A program made the position numbers and the translations under genes. Positions 1 through 11,470 of a DNA stretch of 64,000 nt are shown piece by piece. Source of the DNA: Gnetum montanum (taxonomy: Eukaryota > Streptophyta > Gnetopsida > Gnetales > Gnetaceae); the NCBI GenBank assembly GCA_015680685.1, contig MNCI01015910.1, positions 1,104,592 through 1,168,591 of the forward strand, in the 5' to 3' direction. Below the pieces are notes generated by a model, which was not told the origin of the DNA, did not search any database, and was given only the letters and a program-made list of their open reading frames with translations. Position 1 is the first letter of the stretch, and every line of letters starts with the position of its first letter.

Positions 1-604
1 CGATGCATGGAAATTTCTTGTTCTTGATCTTTCTGAATGTATTTTCCTTTGAAATTTCTAGGGAAAGATCGCAGATTCCTAGGCATGCGTCGATGGTGCT
101 TAGCCATGCTCTTCCCATTATGATTGGGATGTCCCCCTTACCATTGTTTACGTGAATCGCTAGGAAGTCAGCTGGGTACAGCCACCCACAAATAGTGGTA
201 ACAATGTCTTCCACCAGTCCCAATGGGACAATGATGAACTAGTTGGCCAACTCTAGATGGATGTTGCTCTTTTTCAATGGAGGCAGGTTCCAGGCCCTGT
301 ACATTTATTGAGAAATCAAGTTAACACCAGAACCAGAATCCAAAAGAGCCTTACACAGTGCATTTTTAGTGATTTGTAAGTATATGAGAGGACTCCTAGG
401 ATCAGAGAATTTCCTAGGAAGGTGGCCAGCTTTGATCCAATTGGTGACAACATGTGTTAGCATGACCGTATGCGTTGAGTGCGGTGATTGGGTTGAAGAG
501 GGCTCCGAAGTTTTGATTGATACTGAGGCATCTAAGGAATCAGCTGCTTGTGATTGCAAGGGCTTGGTTGGATTGTTGGTTCTAAACAAAGGTATTTTCT
601 TCAT
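1..604 (-). pseudogene. E0 aspartic protease region (retropepsin-like)
   Basis: Translation of the minus strand from 604 gives the end of gag, then a retropepsin-like domain with the motif ALLDSGSGVNLIS (about 305-345), the expected D-S-G active-site triad of a single-lobe retroviral protease. A stop (TGA at 302-304 on this strand) follows, then the same frame continues with a sequence matching the protease C-terminal half of E1-E3, including an IMIGRAWLST-like stretch near 100-135. It would cleave Gag precursors in the virus-like particle. The domain is decayed but its catalytic triad is intact, unlike E1 (DPG) and E3 (DLG). Confidence 0.75.
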
Positions 605-1059
605 GTGGTTGTTGGAACCAATAGTAGGTTGAGAGTTAACAACCTTTGTGGTGTTACATTGCTATGGCTGGGTAGGGATTTCACTTTGCATTGTGGGAGA
701 TGGTGGTAATAGAGCTATTAGTGGAAGAGATGCGGCTAGATGAGAAGGATGATATGCTTGTGGAATATCACCTCTAGAAGAGGGAGTCCCATAATACTCA
801 CAGGCTTGGTAGTGAGGTTGAGGAGTGACGTGACCAGTAGAGTCACGTGGGGAGATTGGCTACTGCACGTAATATCCATATGGGTCAGGTTGTCGGTAAG
901 GATACTATTGCCTTGGTGGTGGCATTCCCCATGATTGTGGGTGCTACCACTATTGATATTGCTCAATTGGTTGTGGTGGAGTTCCACTAGGATAATATGT
1001 TAAGGGTTGATGGAACTTCCTTTGGTTACCTTGAGGATAAGGCAACCTTCAGGGTGTTT

Positions 1060-3035
1060 TTCTTTTATTAAATCATGGGTTGAGTGCATACACCCCAGAC
1101 TCCTGCAGATGTGAAATTATAGGGCAACATCCCTTAGGATGGTCATATTAACATATCTTACATCCACTATCATTGTCTATTTCCAAATCCACAACCTCTT
1201 CAATGATAGAAACTTTGCCCTTATCCTTGCTACGTGCATGTTCAACCTCTTTCTTTTTCCTTTTCTCACTACCTTGCTCTCTAGACTCCTCTACTATTTT
1301 AAGAACAGTTTGAAATCTATTGTCTAGGGAATCTCACATTTGGTCTACCTTTGTCAAAACTTCTAATGTTAGGAAAAGTTTTCCTATTCACCAGCTCTTC
1401 GAGTGGTGACTCTTCTTCATCCTCACAAAATCTTACTTCCCTCTTCCAGAGGGAAGGATCTCGGTTATACTCTTCCACACTTTCTCTCTTTTGTAGCTCA
1501 CCTTCTTCCTTAGCAACTTGCTCCAATAGTCTTTGGATTTGATGGGACCTAAGCTTGGATAGTCTTCCTTGGGCATAAGTCCTAAGGGTTCTTCTCGTTT
1601 CATGCCTAAGCCCATCCACGAGATGGCACAGTTGATCCCTTTGCGAATAACCATGGCTAGGACAATGGTGTAATAGTGCATAATATTGGCCCATGGTAGC
1701 ATCCAAGGGTTCATGTCCTCCTTGTTTCTAGCCTTGGATTTGATTTCATAAGTTAGACACTTGGGAGTACATTTGGTACTTGTCATTAAATAGTTCTAAC
1801 ATAGTACTCCACCTATGAATGGATTCCGATTCTAAAGACCGGTACCAACTTTTTTCTTCTTTAACTAGTGTCCATGGAAACAACTTAAGTTTTTTCCATT
1901 TATTCTCTATATTTTGTAAGGCACACACATCATGGAATGCTTGTAAGTGATTCTAAGGATTAGCGTTGTATCCCCCTTCAAATCATGGGATATTGTTCAT
2001 ATCTAATCTCTTGATCCTACTATCTTTTTGATGCCTTTTTGGAATTCTAACAGCCTCAGTTATGTCCAACATACTTTGAGTAGCGAGTAGGGGTTCATTG
2101 TGATCATCTCATCCATGGCGTCTATGATACCTACATTGTTCCCTACTCTCCCTTCTTCTATGTCGTGACTCTCTAGAGTGCCCTCGTCCCCTTTCCTGGC
2201 TATTTCATCTATGACTTTCACTTTGCCTACCTTTATCCCCATGGTCTTTTTCTTTATGACTGCATCTAGATATTGAAGGAGAGGGTGAAGGAGATGATGA
2301 AGGTGAAGAAGAAGGAGAACCATCACCATGAAAGTGTCTGCTACCTTCTCTTCTGCAGTCTTGGCCCCAATCATGATTGCGATCAGAATATCCACCTTTA
2401 TCATGAGTTCATATCCCTTTTTCGGACCCTTTGTATCCATGGGTATTAAAACCTGGGTTATGAATAGTGGAATGAAGGTCCTGATACAAAACCCCTTGGC
2501 CAAAGTCAAGGGGAGGAACATCATTGTGTGGGTGACTGCCTGAGGTAGGTTCACCACCCTCATTGTCACTTAAGACATGTGGGGCATCCTGGGACCACTT
2601 ACCCTTCAAAAACTTATGATGTATCTCCTGTTGCAAGTCCCTTTGATGTTGTTCCTCTATGGGATGGTATTCTCTCAAGTCATGGTCTTGCACAACATAT
2701 TTTGCATGTAAGTGCAGCATGCCAATTCGTGTGAGAGCATGAAGAAGCATGCTTAGGATTGAACGATCGGGCGGTAACACTATGTTACCTTCTAAGTTAC
2801 GCCAATGTAGTTGTTCATCTTGATGAAGGATAAAGGTGTAGTATGGTATATACTCATCAGGATGAATATATAGCACTTGAACTTGTTGAGGGACTGGTGG
2901 ATCAACATCATGTGTATTACACCGTCGACTGTTTCCTATTTCAAACCTAGGCGGTGAGGTGCTTTTGTACGAAGAAGGAGACATACTTGTCTGTTCAGTG
3001 TGCAATGTATTCTTGTTTACTATTTTCTCAACCAA
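1060..3035 (-). pseudogene. E0 gag
   Basis: Gag structural protein remnant. The N-terminal part is open from 3035 to 2409 (208 codons, with HPDEYIPYYTFILHQDEQL near its middle, a stretch conserved in E1-E4). A His/Ser-rich linker follows, then the retrotransposon-gag core (about 2000-1317; WYRSLE, RWSTMLELFNDKYQ, RDQLCHLVDGLRHETRR). Near 1105-1145 there is a zinc-knuckle-like motif CX2CX3HX4C with an internal stop. The core lies in two or more frames, so the gene is a pseudogene. It would form the particle and bind RNA. Assignment rests on the gag-core pattern and on four related copies in the window. Confidence 0.8.
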
Positions 3036-3101
3036 CCCTAAGGGTTCGTTCCAACGATGTGAATGATTTCCTATGTTCTAGTTAGTGCACAAACAACTAA
3101 G

Positions 3102-3120
3102 TCCCCAACAACGATGCCAA
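3102..3120 (-). other. E0 primer-binding site (tRNA-Asp type)
   Basis: Immediately inside the LTR end the minus strand reads TTGGCATCGTTGTTGGGGA. This matches the complement of the plant tRNA-Asp 3' end (TGGCGCCGTTGCCGGGGA) apart from four C-to-T or G-to-A transitions, as expected after cytosine methylation decay. Confidence 0.75.
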
Positions 3121-3960
3121 TGATGAGCGGCGAGGTACCCCTACGCTCAACCATACAAATACGAGTGTTTCACGCATGATTTAGTTGAATTCCAAGGACT
3201 AAGTGCTTATGCGCCCTTGTGGAACAAGGATAGGTTGGTTGATCATTGTCTTCCCAAGCTTACCTGTATGTCACAATTTTATGATTAAGTAAGCTTGAGG
3301 CATATGATTTTTATAGCTGTTATGTTTTTATGTCTTGTGCTAATAGGGAAAGAGAGAGGTAACTAAGTGACTAATTTAACTTAACTACTTATTAACTAAG
3401 TTCTAACTAATCCTAACACCAAAATTTGTTCCCACTTGCGATACACATCCTGAACCAACGCAACACTACCGGGATTACCAAATCCTAATCATTACTGGGT
3501 TACCAAGCTTTACATGTATGCTCGAAGTAGTCGTGTTTGTGTAATTTAACAATTTGCTTAATTGATCAAAATGAATTGCTATACTAATAATAGAAATGTA
3601 AAGTGCATAAAATAAAATAAATGCATAAGAAAATAAAATAAAAGAAATGCGTAAGAAAACAAATCTCAAGTGCTGCAAGGATGAATCAAAGAGCTCGTCT
3701 TTATTGCCATACATAAGGTGTGCTCAGGTGCACAATGCTCGAATAAAGATCCATCCACACTTAGACTTCCTACTGTAGGCACTTGGAAAATACTCTAACT
3801 TTCAAATAGACTACAAGAGTTTCGCTACTTGACTACTAAAAGACTTCTTTTCCAATTGTGCACCTAGGCACTATATTTATAGGCTTGGGAGCAACTACTC
3901 TAATAATTAGAGTAACCACTCTAATAATTAGAATAACTGCTAGAGTAACTGCTCTCATCA
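3121..3960 (-). repeat. E0 5' LTR (about 840 bp)
   Basis: On the minus strand it starts TGATGAGAGC at 3960 and ends GCCGCTCATCA at 3121, next to the primer site. It contains a TATA box (CTATAAATATAG, about 3869-3880) and an AATAAA-type signal in the R region near 3700. U5 and R are homologous to the LTRs of E1-E3, but U3 lacks the GCGATATCGC array and instead carries copies of the inverted repeat CTCTAAT-N-ATTAGAG (3898-3912, 3919-3933). Confidence 0.8.
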
Positions 3961-4066
3961 ATAGATATATCAATTTACCCACCAACCTTTGAAATGCAAT
4001 ATCTAGTCTAGTGTGAGACAGATATATCAATTTACCCACTAGCCTCTGAAATCTCTTCTTATCCAT
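3961..4066 (-). pseudogene. Copia RT/RNase H junction with a 57-bp duplication
   Basis: The conserved copia segment that follows the RT domain (QRLVGKLIYLSHTRLDIA) appears twice in tandem, the unit being 19 codons. The second copy ends in the E0 insertion point. Only this start of the RNase H region is present in the window. Confidence 0.65.
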
Positions 4067-4084
4067 TGGATGTGAATTTGATTC

Positions 4085-4951
4085 TCAACACAGACCGTGA
4101 TTCTGTGCAATGGGAGCTTCTGTAGGTTTGCAGTCCAACATTCTTGTCTTAGCTAAAAGATCAAGAACATATTTCCTTTGTGAAAGGAATATGCCCTTCC
4201 TAGAATGAGCTACCTCAATGCCCAAAAATGACTTTAACCCTCTAAGATTTTTCATTTCAAATACTTTCCCAAGTTGTTCTTCCAGCTTTGCAATTTCCCA
4301 TGTATCATTACTAGTAATGATCATATCATCAACATATATAACAAGCATAGTCACACAACCATCTTTATGTTTCAAGAACAATGTATGATTAGCATTACTC
4401 TAATGGTAGCCATACTTTTTCATAGCCTCGCTAAATATTTGAAACCATGATTTAGGTGATTGCTTTAGGCTAGACAGTGCCTTTCTTAACCTACATACCA
4501 TTTGATTTCCTCCTAAGGTACTCGAACCTAGTGGTATATCTATGAAGACTTCCTCCATCAAATTTCCATAGAGAAAAGTGTTTTTTACATTGAACTGATG
4601 CAATGGCCAGTCCATATTTGTAGTGATAGATAATAGAACTCAGATGGTATTTAGCCTTGCTACAAGAGAGAATGTCTTTTGATAATTGACACCGTATGTC
4701 TGCGTATACTCATTCACAACCAATCTAGCCTTATACCTCTCAATTGACCCATCTACCTTGTACTTAATGGAGAATACCCATTTATTTCCTATAGTTTTCT
4801 TTCCCTCAGGTAGAGAAACAACCTTCCATGTTTTGTTCTTCTCCAATGCTCCAATCTCTTCATGGATTGCTCTTGTCCAATTTGGATCTTTTAAGGCTTC
4901 TTCCATGGTAGAAGGAATTTGCTCTATTGATAGTTTATTTGCAAATGCCAC
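4085..4951 (-). pseudogene. Copia reverse transcriptase
   Basis: Three open segments in sequence (4951-4640, 4615-4400, 4381-4085) encode the copia RT: W-x-x-A-x-x-x-E-I-x-A-L-E-x-N-x-T-W and the KWVF...YKARLV block, a middle fingers/palm segment, and the catalytic motif YVDDMIIT (near 4320-4345) followed by LxxLGIEV. The catalytic YVDD is intact, but stops and frameshifts separate the segments. It would copy element RNA into cDNA in the cytoplasmic particle. Confidence 0.88.
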
Positions 4952-5375
4952 TACTGGACCTCTTAATTTTTTGGTGCTAACATACTGAGCAATTGGATAC
5001 CTTGCCTTCCTATTCTCTACCTTAGGTGAATATTGGTTTGAAGGTATTCCATGATTTTCTCTGAAAGGGAATTTATAGCCACTAGAAAAAACATTACCAT
5101 CATTAGTAAGAGAGTCAGTGTGTGTTACCTCTAGGATATTCTCTGGAGACTAGTCATGGTTTGTAGGTAGATTGGGAAAGGGTTGTTTAAGCTTGTCTCC
5201 TTCTCCTTCTACATTGTTTTCTTTTAGTGTATCCTGACCACTATTGCTACTCTGTGGTGTACAAGTATCTTCTTGTCCCATAGATTCACTTGAGTGGCTT
5301 GAAACATAAAATCATTAAGTCTAGGGCATGTCTCCCAATGTTCTTATTTGCTACCAAATTCCTCCTTGGGTTCTT

Positions 5376-6017
5376 CTATTTTTTAAAATCATCTTCTATG
5401 AAAGTAACATTCATCAAGATATACCATTTTTTCATGATAGGATGAAAGCATCTGTACCCTTTCTGTTGACCACCATAGCCCAAGAATAGACATCTAACAA
5501 CATTTGGGTCCAATTTCATCCTTTGATTTTTATGAATATGAATAAAGGCTACACATCCAAAAATTTTTGGAGGCAGCATCAGTATAGATGGTAAAGTCAC
5601 AAATTTTGAGAGGGCTTGCAATGATGTTTTGAAATTATGGACTCGTGAAGGCATGCAGTTCAGCATATAAACAACCATGACCACTGCCTCGACCCAAAAT
5701 ATTTTAGGTGCATTCCTAGCATTTAGCAAAGCTCTTGTTGTCTTGAGGATATGCCTATTTTACCTTTCCACAGTGCCATTCTGTTGAGGGATTTGGGGAT
5801 AGGTTGTCTCATGTATCATTCCATGTACTTCAAAATATTTTTGAAATTCATTATTTCTATATTCTCCATTGTTATTTGATCTCAAAATTTGCACTTTTGC
5901 ATAGAACTGAGTTTTAATCATCTCATGAAATGAACAAAACACATTAAATACTTCACTTTTATTTTTCATAACATAAAGCCAAGTGATACATGTATAGTCA
6001 TCCACAAAAGTCACCAA
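5376..6017 (-). pseudogene. Copia integrase core and C-terminal region
   Basis: Segment 6017-5760 begins VTFVDDYTCITWLYV, the first catalytic Asp block of the retroviral integrase core. The second block reads RSNNNGEY, where the family normally has an Asp at the first Asn, so the D-D-E triad is damaged. The glutamate block is QNGTVER at 5760. Segment 5729-5376 continues with the copia post-core region (CVAFIHI, RCLFLGYG). It would insert the cDNA into the genome. Confidence 0.85.
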
Positions 6018-6430
6018 CCACCTGATGCTAGACTAAATTTCTACTGGTACTAGTTCCCATACATCAAAGTGAATTAAGGCAAATGGTTTTTAACACCTAG
6101 ACGTACTCAAAGAAAAGGGAACATGATGAATTTTAGCTAAAAAAAAGCTTCACACTTAAACTACAACTCCTTGAAGCCTGAAAAAAGAGTAGGAAATAAA
6201 GCCTTCATATACCCAAAAGATGGATGTCCTAGTTGACAATGCCACAACCATATTTGTTTCTCTTGGCTATCCCTTCGGTTCACAGAGTAGGCTCATCCAG
6301 GTGTGAATTTATCAACATAGTACAACCCTTCCCATTTAGTACCATGACCAATAATCTCCTTTGTAAGAATATCCTAGAAAACACAAAAAGTAGGATAGAT
6401 CAATACACAATAGTTCAAATCCTTTGTCAA

Positions 6431-6650
6431 CTAACTAATTGATAATAATTTGTTTTCCAAAGATGGAACAAGAAGTGTATTTGATAGTGTAAGGACCTTT
6501 GTGAGCTTGACTTTCCTAGCATCCATAATTGGATATTTTACTCCATTTGCATTTACAACACAAGTTCTTTTTAGTGGAGTTGTTTGAGTGAAATCACTTT
6601 CATCATAAGTCATGTGTTCAGTAGCTCCAGAGTCTATGATCCATTTACTT
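6431..6650 (-). pseudogene. Copia aspartic protease
   Basis: Reading leftward from about 6650 the frame gives W-I-I-D-S-G-A-T-E-H-M, the D-S-G-A-T/S active site typical of copia proteases, then a segment ending SLENKLLSIS, the usual end of that domain. The gag-pre-integrase region further left (about 6020-6430) is decayed. Confidence 0.8.
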
Positions 6651-7419
6651 GGCTCTATTAATTATTTTTTCTTGGAAGTTATGATAAAGGCTACACCATG
6701 TGAGGAATCACTTGCCACCATTGGAGTATCATGAGGAGCCAATGAATATTGTGAAGTTTCACTGGTGTCCATTAGTGCTACTTGACTCAGGTTTCCTCTT
6801 CCTCCACCATTTTTCTTATTCTTGGATTTTAATTCATGCCACTAGAGTATCTGTGAAGTTTAAAGCAAGTTTTCTTGGTGTGTTTCGAATTTCCACAATG
6901 AGTACTTCCCCCTTTAGTTCCTTGAACCTTTGGCTTATAGGTTCCTATCTTACCACCACTTGACAGCTCCATACTATTCTATTTTGGCTTTCCTTTGAAC
7001 ACCACTACAACTCCTTGGACCTAGTCTTTATCTTCTTTTTCCAACATTATAGCTTGTCAAAGATCTTCCTGACGCACAATAGCATAAGCTTTCTCAATTG
7101 ATGGAAATGGCTTAATTTGTAGCACATCCCCCTTGATCTTGTCAAGTCATTCATCTAGGCCATCCAAGAAGGTGTAAACCCCATCCTCTTGAATGATCTC
7201 ATTATATTTCTTAATATCCCCCTCACACTCCATTGGATTTGGCCTTCAAAAATCAATTTCTCTTTACAAGCCTTGAAGAGTATTGAAATATGTTTAGATG
7301 GACCCTCCTCCTTGTCTTGTTTTCATCACCTTTCTCTTGAGGTCATAGACTTGAGAGGCATCAATTCCATCAAAGATGGTCATAGCAACAACATCCCACA
7401 CTACCTTTGCCATAGGAAA

Positions 7420-7662
7420 TCAAATATAATTGCCAATTAACTTAGGATTCATAGAATTAATTAGCCAACCTTTCACAATTGCATTTTTTGTTCTCCATTT
7501 TCTAAATCCTGGATTTGTTTCTTGAGGTTGTTGAATGTCCCCATTAATGTACCCCAGTTTGTCTTTGCCTGAAATGTACATCTCAATAATTTGGGACCAT
7601 AAGCTGTAGTTGCTACCATATAGCTTGATGCTGATGGTTTCTGTTCCAAGTTCTAAACTCAT
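7420..7662 (-). pseudogene. Copia gag N-terminal region
   Basis: An 80-codon open stretch starting MSLELGTETISIKLYGSNYS and containing W-S-Q-I-I-E-M-Y, KLGYINGD and NAIVKGWLINSM, the pattern of copia gag (NYxxW ... W...N..V..WL.NS). The remaining gag (about 6700-7420) is frame-broken and no intact zinc knuckle was seen. Confidence 0.75.
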
Positions 7663-7810
7663 AATTCTAGAATTCTAACTCAACATCTAAGTTATTCTTG
7701 TGGATAAATCTACAAGAGTTGACCCCTCCCCTTGAGATCCAACCAAGGTAGCAGTTCTTGAAGTAGCCAACTCCTCCATTATGCTATTCTTTTCATAGAT
7801 TCCCTGAACT

Positions 7811-7824
7811 TGTCTCTAATATCA
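7811..7824 (-). other. Copia primer-binding site (tRNA-iMet type, decayed)
   Basis: The minus strand next to the LTR end reads TGATATTAGAGAC, close to the plant initiator-tRNA-Met primer sequence TGGTATCAGAGC with transitions. Confidence 0.55.
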
Positions 7825-8122
7825 TGATGAAAAGAATTTTGAAAACTGAAATAACTTTTTCTTCTATCGATACACATTACAGACCTTCTTTATATGGTAT
7901 CTTTAAAAGGGTTAAAAAGAAAAAATAAAGATGGCTAATAATAATCACTCCTACAATCATGGGATCCTATCAAAGCTAGCTATACAAATCTCCTAATTAA
8001 GAAGAATAAAGATAGCTAACAATAATCAATGCTACAATCATGGGATCCTATCAAAGCTACATTTACAAATCTCCTAATTAAGGAGAGGCCTCCAAAACAC
8101 TACAAACTTGCCTCTCACACCA
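7825..8122 (-). repeat. Copia 5' LTR (about 298 bp)
   Basis: On the minus strand it runs from TGGTGTGAGAGG (8122) to TTTTCATCA (7825), next to the primer-site match. It contains an about 81-bp tandem duplication (about 7925-8086, each copy holding CAATCATGGGATCCTATC). The other LTR is outside the window, so the right boundary is inferred from the TG start. Confidence 0.6.
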
Positions 8123-8280
8123 ATAGATTGTCCTCTAGCTCCTTATCTTTTTATTATTGCCTCAAATTTTCTTTTATATAATATGCATTATGAGCTACGA
8201 AGGAATTTTATTTAGGGAATTCAATTAATGATTAAGGTATGTAATTTCTTAACATATACTTTGTATATGATTCTTTTTTT

Positions 8281-9780
8281 ATGATCAAATATTCTTTGCA
8301 ATATATCAATACTCTTTTAGCTAGAGTGGAGGATTACTACATGTTATCTGGCTCTCAAATCAATTGGCAAAAATCTATTGTTTATTGTAATGGCAATATT
8401 GATGAATGGGTTACTTTCAAGCCTTGGAAAATCTTGAAAAAATATTTTTTCCTCAAAATTTAAGGAATACTATTTTAAGCCTAATTTAATTATGTTGTGG
8501 AATTATCTGGTTGATAAAATTGAAAAGAAGCTTGATAAATGAAAAGAAAAAAACTCATCCTTGCTAGTAAATGTCTAATTATTAAGCAAATGCTTCAATC
8601 AACTCATGTTTATTGCTCTAGTTATTGGGCTCATTCTAAAACTTCTTATAATAGAATTATTTATATTATCTGTCAATTTGTTGGGTCTGCTAAGCAACTT
8701 AGAAAAGGTTTTTCTAGAGTTTCTTGGGATATTTACACTAGTAGCAAGAAAGATGGAAGACTTGGTTTTATTTATTATTATAACTTAGGTATTTCTATTG
8801 TAGAAAAATGAATTATAAAGTGCATTAATTAAGATGATGTTTGGATGCTCCTTTTAAGAAACAAACTTATGCAAAGAAAACCTAAGAATGATCATAGATG
8901 GTTTTCTAATAACTTTTTTCACTTTCTTCTTTTTCCTTAGGCCATTTCTATTCTTAGTTTTTCAATTCTTGAACAAATTTGGAATATATGGTGCAAGCTT
9001 AGTAAATATTGAAATTAAAATTGTAGAAGATACGCTAAAGAAAATTAGCCCATGGTGGCTTCCTTTTAATGAAGGAGCTTGGGCTAATAATGCATCTAGA
9101 TTGTGTACCATTTGGAGCAAATTTGATATCACTACAATTTCTTATTTGTGTATGCATGATAGATGGATTACTTGGAATTAAGCTTTTAGCCTCTATGGTT
9201 TAAATAGAAAGAGGAAAAAGATTTTAAAAAATCAATTTCTAATCTTGAGAATTTATTTAAGGTTGACAACAATTTGCATTAGGCTTTTTCAAATATTTTT
9301 TGGAAGGATGACAGATATGTTTTTCCTTTTAATTCAAACGTTGCTTATGAGATTATTATAAAGAATGATTTTATTCATAACAAAATCAATTAAGGTTTGG
9401 AAAATGCAATTATCATGGCACTTATGGATTAGAAAAATGAAAGATATTTGGAGAGCTTCTATATTTGTTAAAATTCATATTTTTTTTGGTGTCTTATTCA
9501 TCAAAGTCTTCCTAGTGGCCCTCATCTTAAACATATGAGAAATGTTTCTCCTTAATGTACTCTCTATAGAAGTAAAGACTCATTTTCTCATGTTTTTTTC
9601 AATATCTTGTCGCTTAGCATACTTGGAAATGGACATCTAGAATTTATAACAACTTTCAACCAAGCGTTAATGAAGTCATTCTTGGTGATCAGCTAGCTTT
9701 GTCTACTTCATGTCTTTGCATTTGGAATGATCTTTGATCACTTGTTCTCTCCTTTATTTATAAGCTTTAGTGTACAATTA
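8281..9780 (+). pseudogene. LINE (non-LTR retrotransposon) ORF2 C-terminal relic
   Basis: Successive open pieces match the C-terminal half of plant L1-type ORF2: a segment with DYYMLSGSQINWQKSIVY (8281-8463), then KGFSRVSWDIYTSSKKDGRLGF (within 8539-8811), a segment with NEGAWANNASRLCTIW (8888-9181), and a zinc-binding RT-associated stretch near 9430-9610 (IWRASIFVKIHIFFW, LIHQSLPSGPHL). Frames are interrupted by stops. The 5' part with the RT catalytic core is absent, as is usual for 5'-truncated LINE copies. No clear poly(A) tail or target duplication was found. Confidence 0.75.
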
Positions 9781-11470
9781 TTTTCCAATTGTAAGAGCAT
9801 AATTATGATCTTTGTTTAAGTATCAAATACCATATTCTCAAAGATGTCACTTTTTAGCTACAACTTTAAGCAAAAAAGCTTAGTAAATGCTAAACAATTA
9901 ATTTTTTTCTTCAGTATTAATTTCTTTTGGTTTTAAAGGTTCAAGGATGGGAAGCTTTCATTTTTTGTTGCTATTTGTTCTTTATCTTTGATTGATGTAT
10001 TGTTTTTTTAGAGAGAGTTTTCTCCTTCTTTTTACACGAAACCCTTCTAGAGAAAGTGAAAACCCATGAGGATGCTTCTAAATAAAGACAAGGCTTGATT
10101 CTTTTCCTACACCAAAGGGAAGTTTTTTCAAGATTGGTTATAAGGATGAAAACTTGAAAGGTATTCCTAAAACCATTGGGCTTTTTCTTTAGAATCTATC
10201 TTTGATAATCTAATATACTCTAAATTTTTTAAATATTATTTTTCATTTTTTAGGATCTGATACCCCCTTCTCCCCCCATAAAATAGCTAGATCATTAAAT
10301 GATATCATCATCCATTATAATTTTCCTATACTATAGAGTACTTCATTGCACATAATTGTAGTTTTTCCACCTATATAACATGACATCATCGAAGCTTGCC
10401 ATCATGCATTTGTATGGGGAATATTGTACTCATTTGCATCATTTCCTAGCATTTATTACTTAGAAGACTTTCTACTCTTCCCATGATTGTATATTTTGTC
10501 ATAGTATAATAACATCAATGAAAAGGTGTGCGGTTGTCTTAGCTTCCTAGTAGCAAAATAACATCCACAGGGGGGGTAAAAACTCCTTTTTTCAAAAGGA
10601 GTTATTGATAAAGTAACATGCCAATCCTAGTTTTATATGCATGCCAATCCTAGTTTTATCTAAGAATCTTACAACTAGCTAAGTAATCTATTTTTTGTGA
10701 AAGGTAGAGGAAAAGTGTAAATAATCCTCTTCCCACCTTGTTGGAGGAAAATTTTTATACAAAGTTATCATAATTTTGTTCAACTCTTTCAAATAATCAA
10801 GAGGAACCACGAAATTATGGGGACTATTGTAAACTTATAGTCAGAGAAGAAACAAATGATTTTCTAGATTCAAAAGGGTAATCACCTTTAGAATGATCTT
10901 TTGAAGACAAACATGAAATCTATTTCTAGCTAGGAGTTTTCCAAGTGGAATTTGAGCTTCTCCAAATGTCAACCTACCTATAGATTAAAGGAACTGCTAA
11001 CCCTTTTGATCATCAAACATTGGAGCTATAGTGACATGTGATCCAAAGAGAGCCATATTTAAATAACATACAAAAAATTGTTAGTGAATAAAGTAATATA
11101 ATTAAGAGTATTTCTTTTAGAAGTTGGCTATATAGCTTAGAATATAAATGTTGATAATTTTGATTCTAACAATCTCCCATATATGATGATCATGTCTTAT
11201 TCTTGCCTACTAATTTGTGAGTGTTCCCTTCGTAGAAAATTATGATATCCATAAAAATGATATGAAAAATGGCAATTTTTTTTATGTTATATGAATTGGT
11301 AGAATAATAGTAAACATGATACACTAGGAATAATATGTGTTCAATTATATTTTATTTATTCTAATTTTCATCTTGTTTAATAAATTACTTCAAAATTTTC
11401 AGGGTTATGTCCACTCTTATGCATCTATCATGATTGAAAAATGATGGGCTATGTAAAATCATATAACATG
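9781..11470. other. AT-rich spacer without recognisable gene
   Basis: No convincing coding frame, RNA gene or element end. The only structure noted is a short tandem duplication of about 24 bp at about 10617-10664 (CATGCCAATCCTAGTTTTAT twice). The last 5 bp, ACATG (11466-11470), are the left target duplication of E1. Confidence 0.6.

Larger units (their letters stand above)
1..3960 (-). mobile_element. E0: gag-protease LTR retrotransposon, 5' part only
   Basis: Read on the minus strand this is a 5' LTR (3960 to 3121), a tRNA-Asp-type primer site, a gag region and a retropepsin region running off the left edge. Gag and protease are clearly the same family as E1-E3 further right (shared stretches such as LVDGLRHETRRTL and the knuckle near 1110). 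It interrupts the RNase H-proximal part of the copia element at 3961 onward, so it is the younger insertion. The other LTR and the second target duplication lie outside the window; the 5 bp next to the LTR are ATAGA (3961-3965). Reading frames are broken by stops and frameshifts. Its U3 repeats differ from those of E1-E3. Confidence 0.85.
3961..8122 (-). mobile_element. Degenerate Ty1/copia element, 5' portion
   Basis: Minus-strand order from the right: 5' LTR (8122-7825), tRNA-iMet-like primer site, gag, protease, integrase, reverse transcriptase and the start of the RNase H region. This protease-integrase-RT order is diagnostic of Ty1/copia. The element is cut at 3961 by insertion of E0; its 3' part must lie left of the window. 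Many stops and frameshifts make it non-functional. Confidence 0.88.

Noticed and set aside
9781-11470. Possible host gene in the longest unique-looking stretch
   Set aside because: No frame, splice pattern or protein similarity that I can support; the sequence is AT-rich and stop-dense on both strands.
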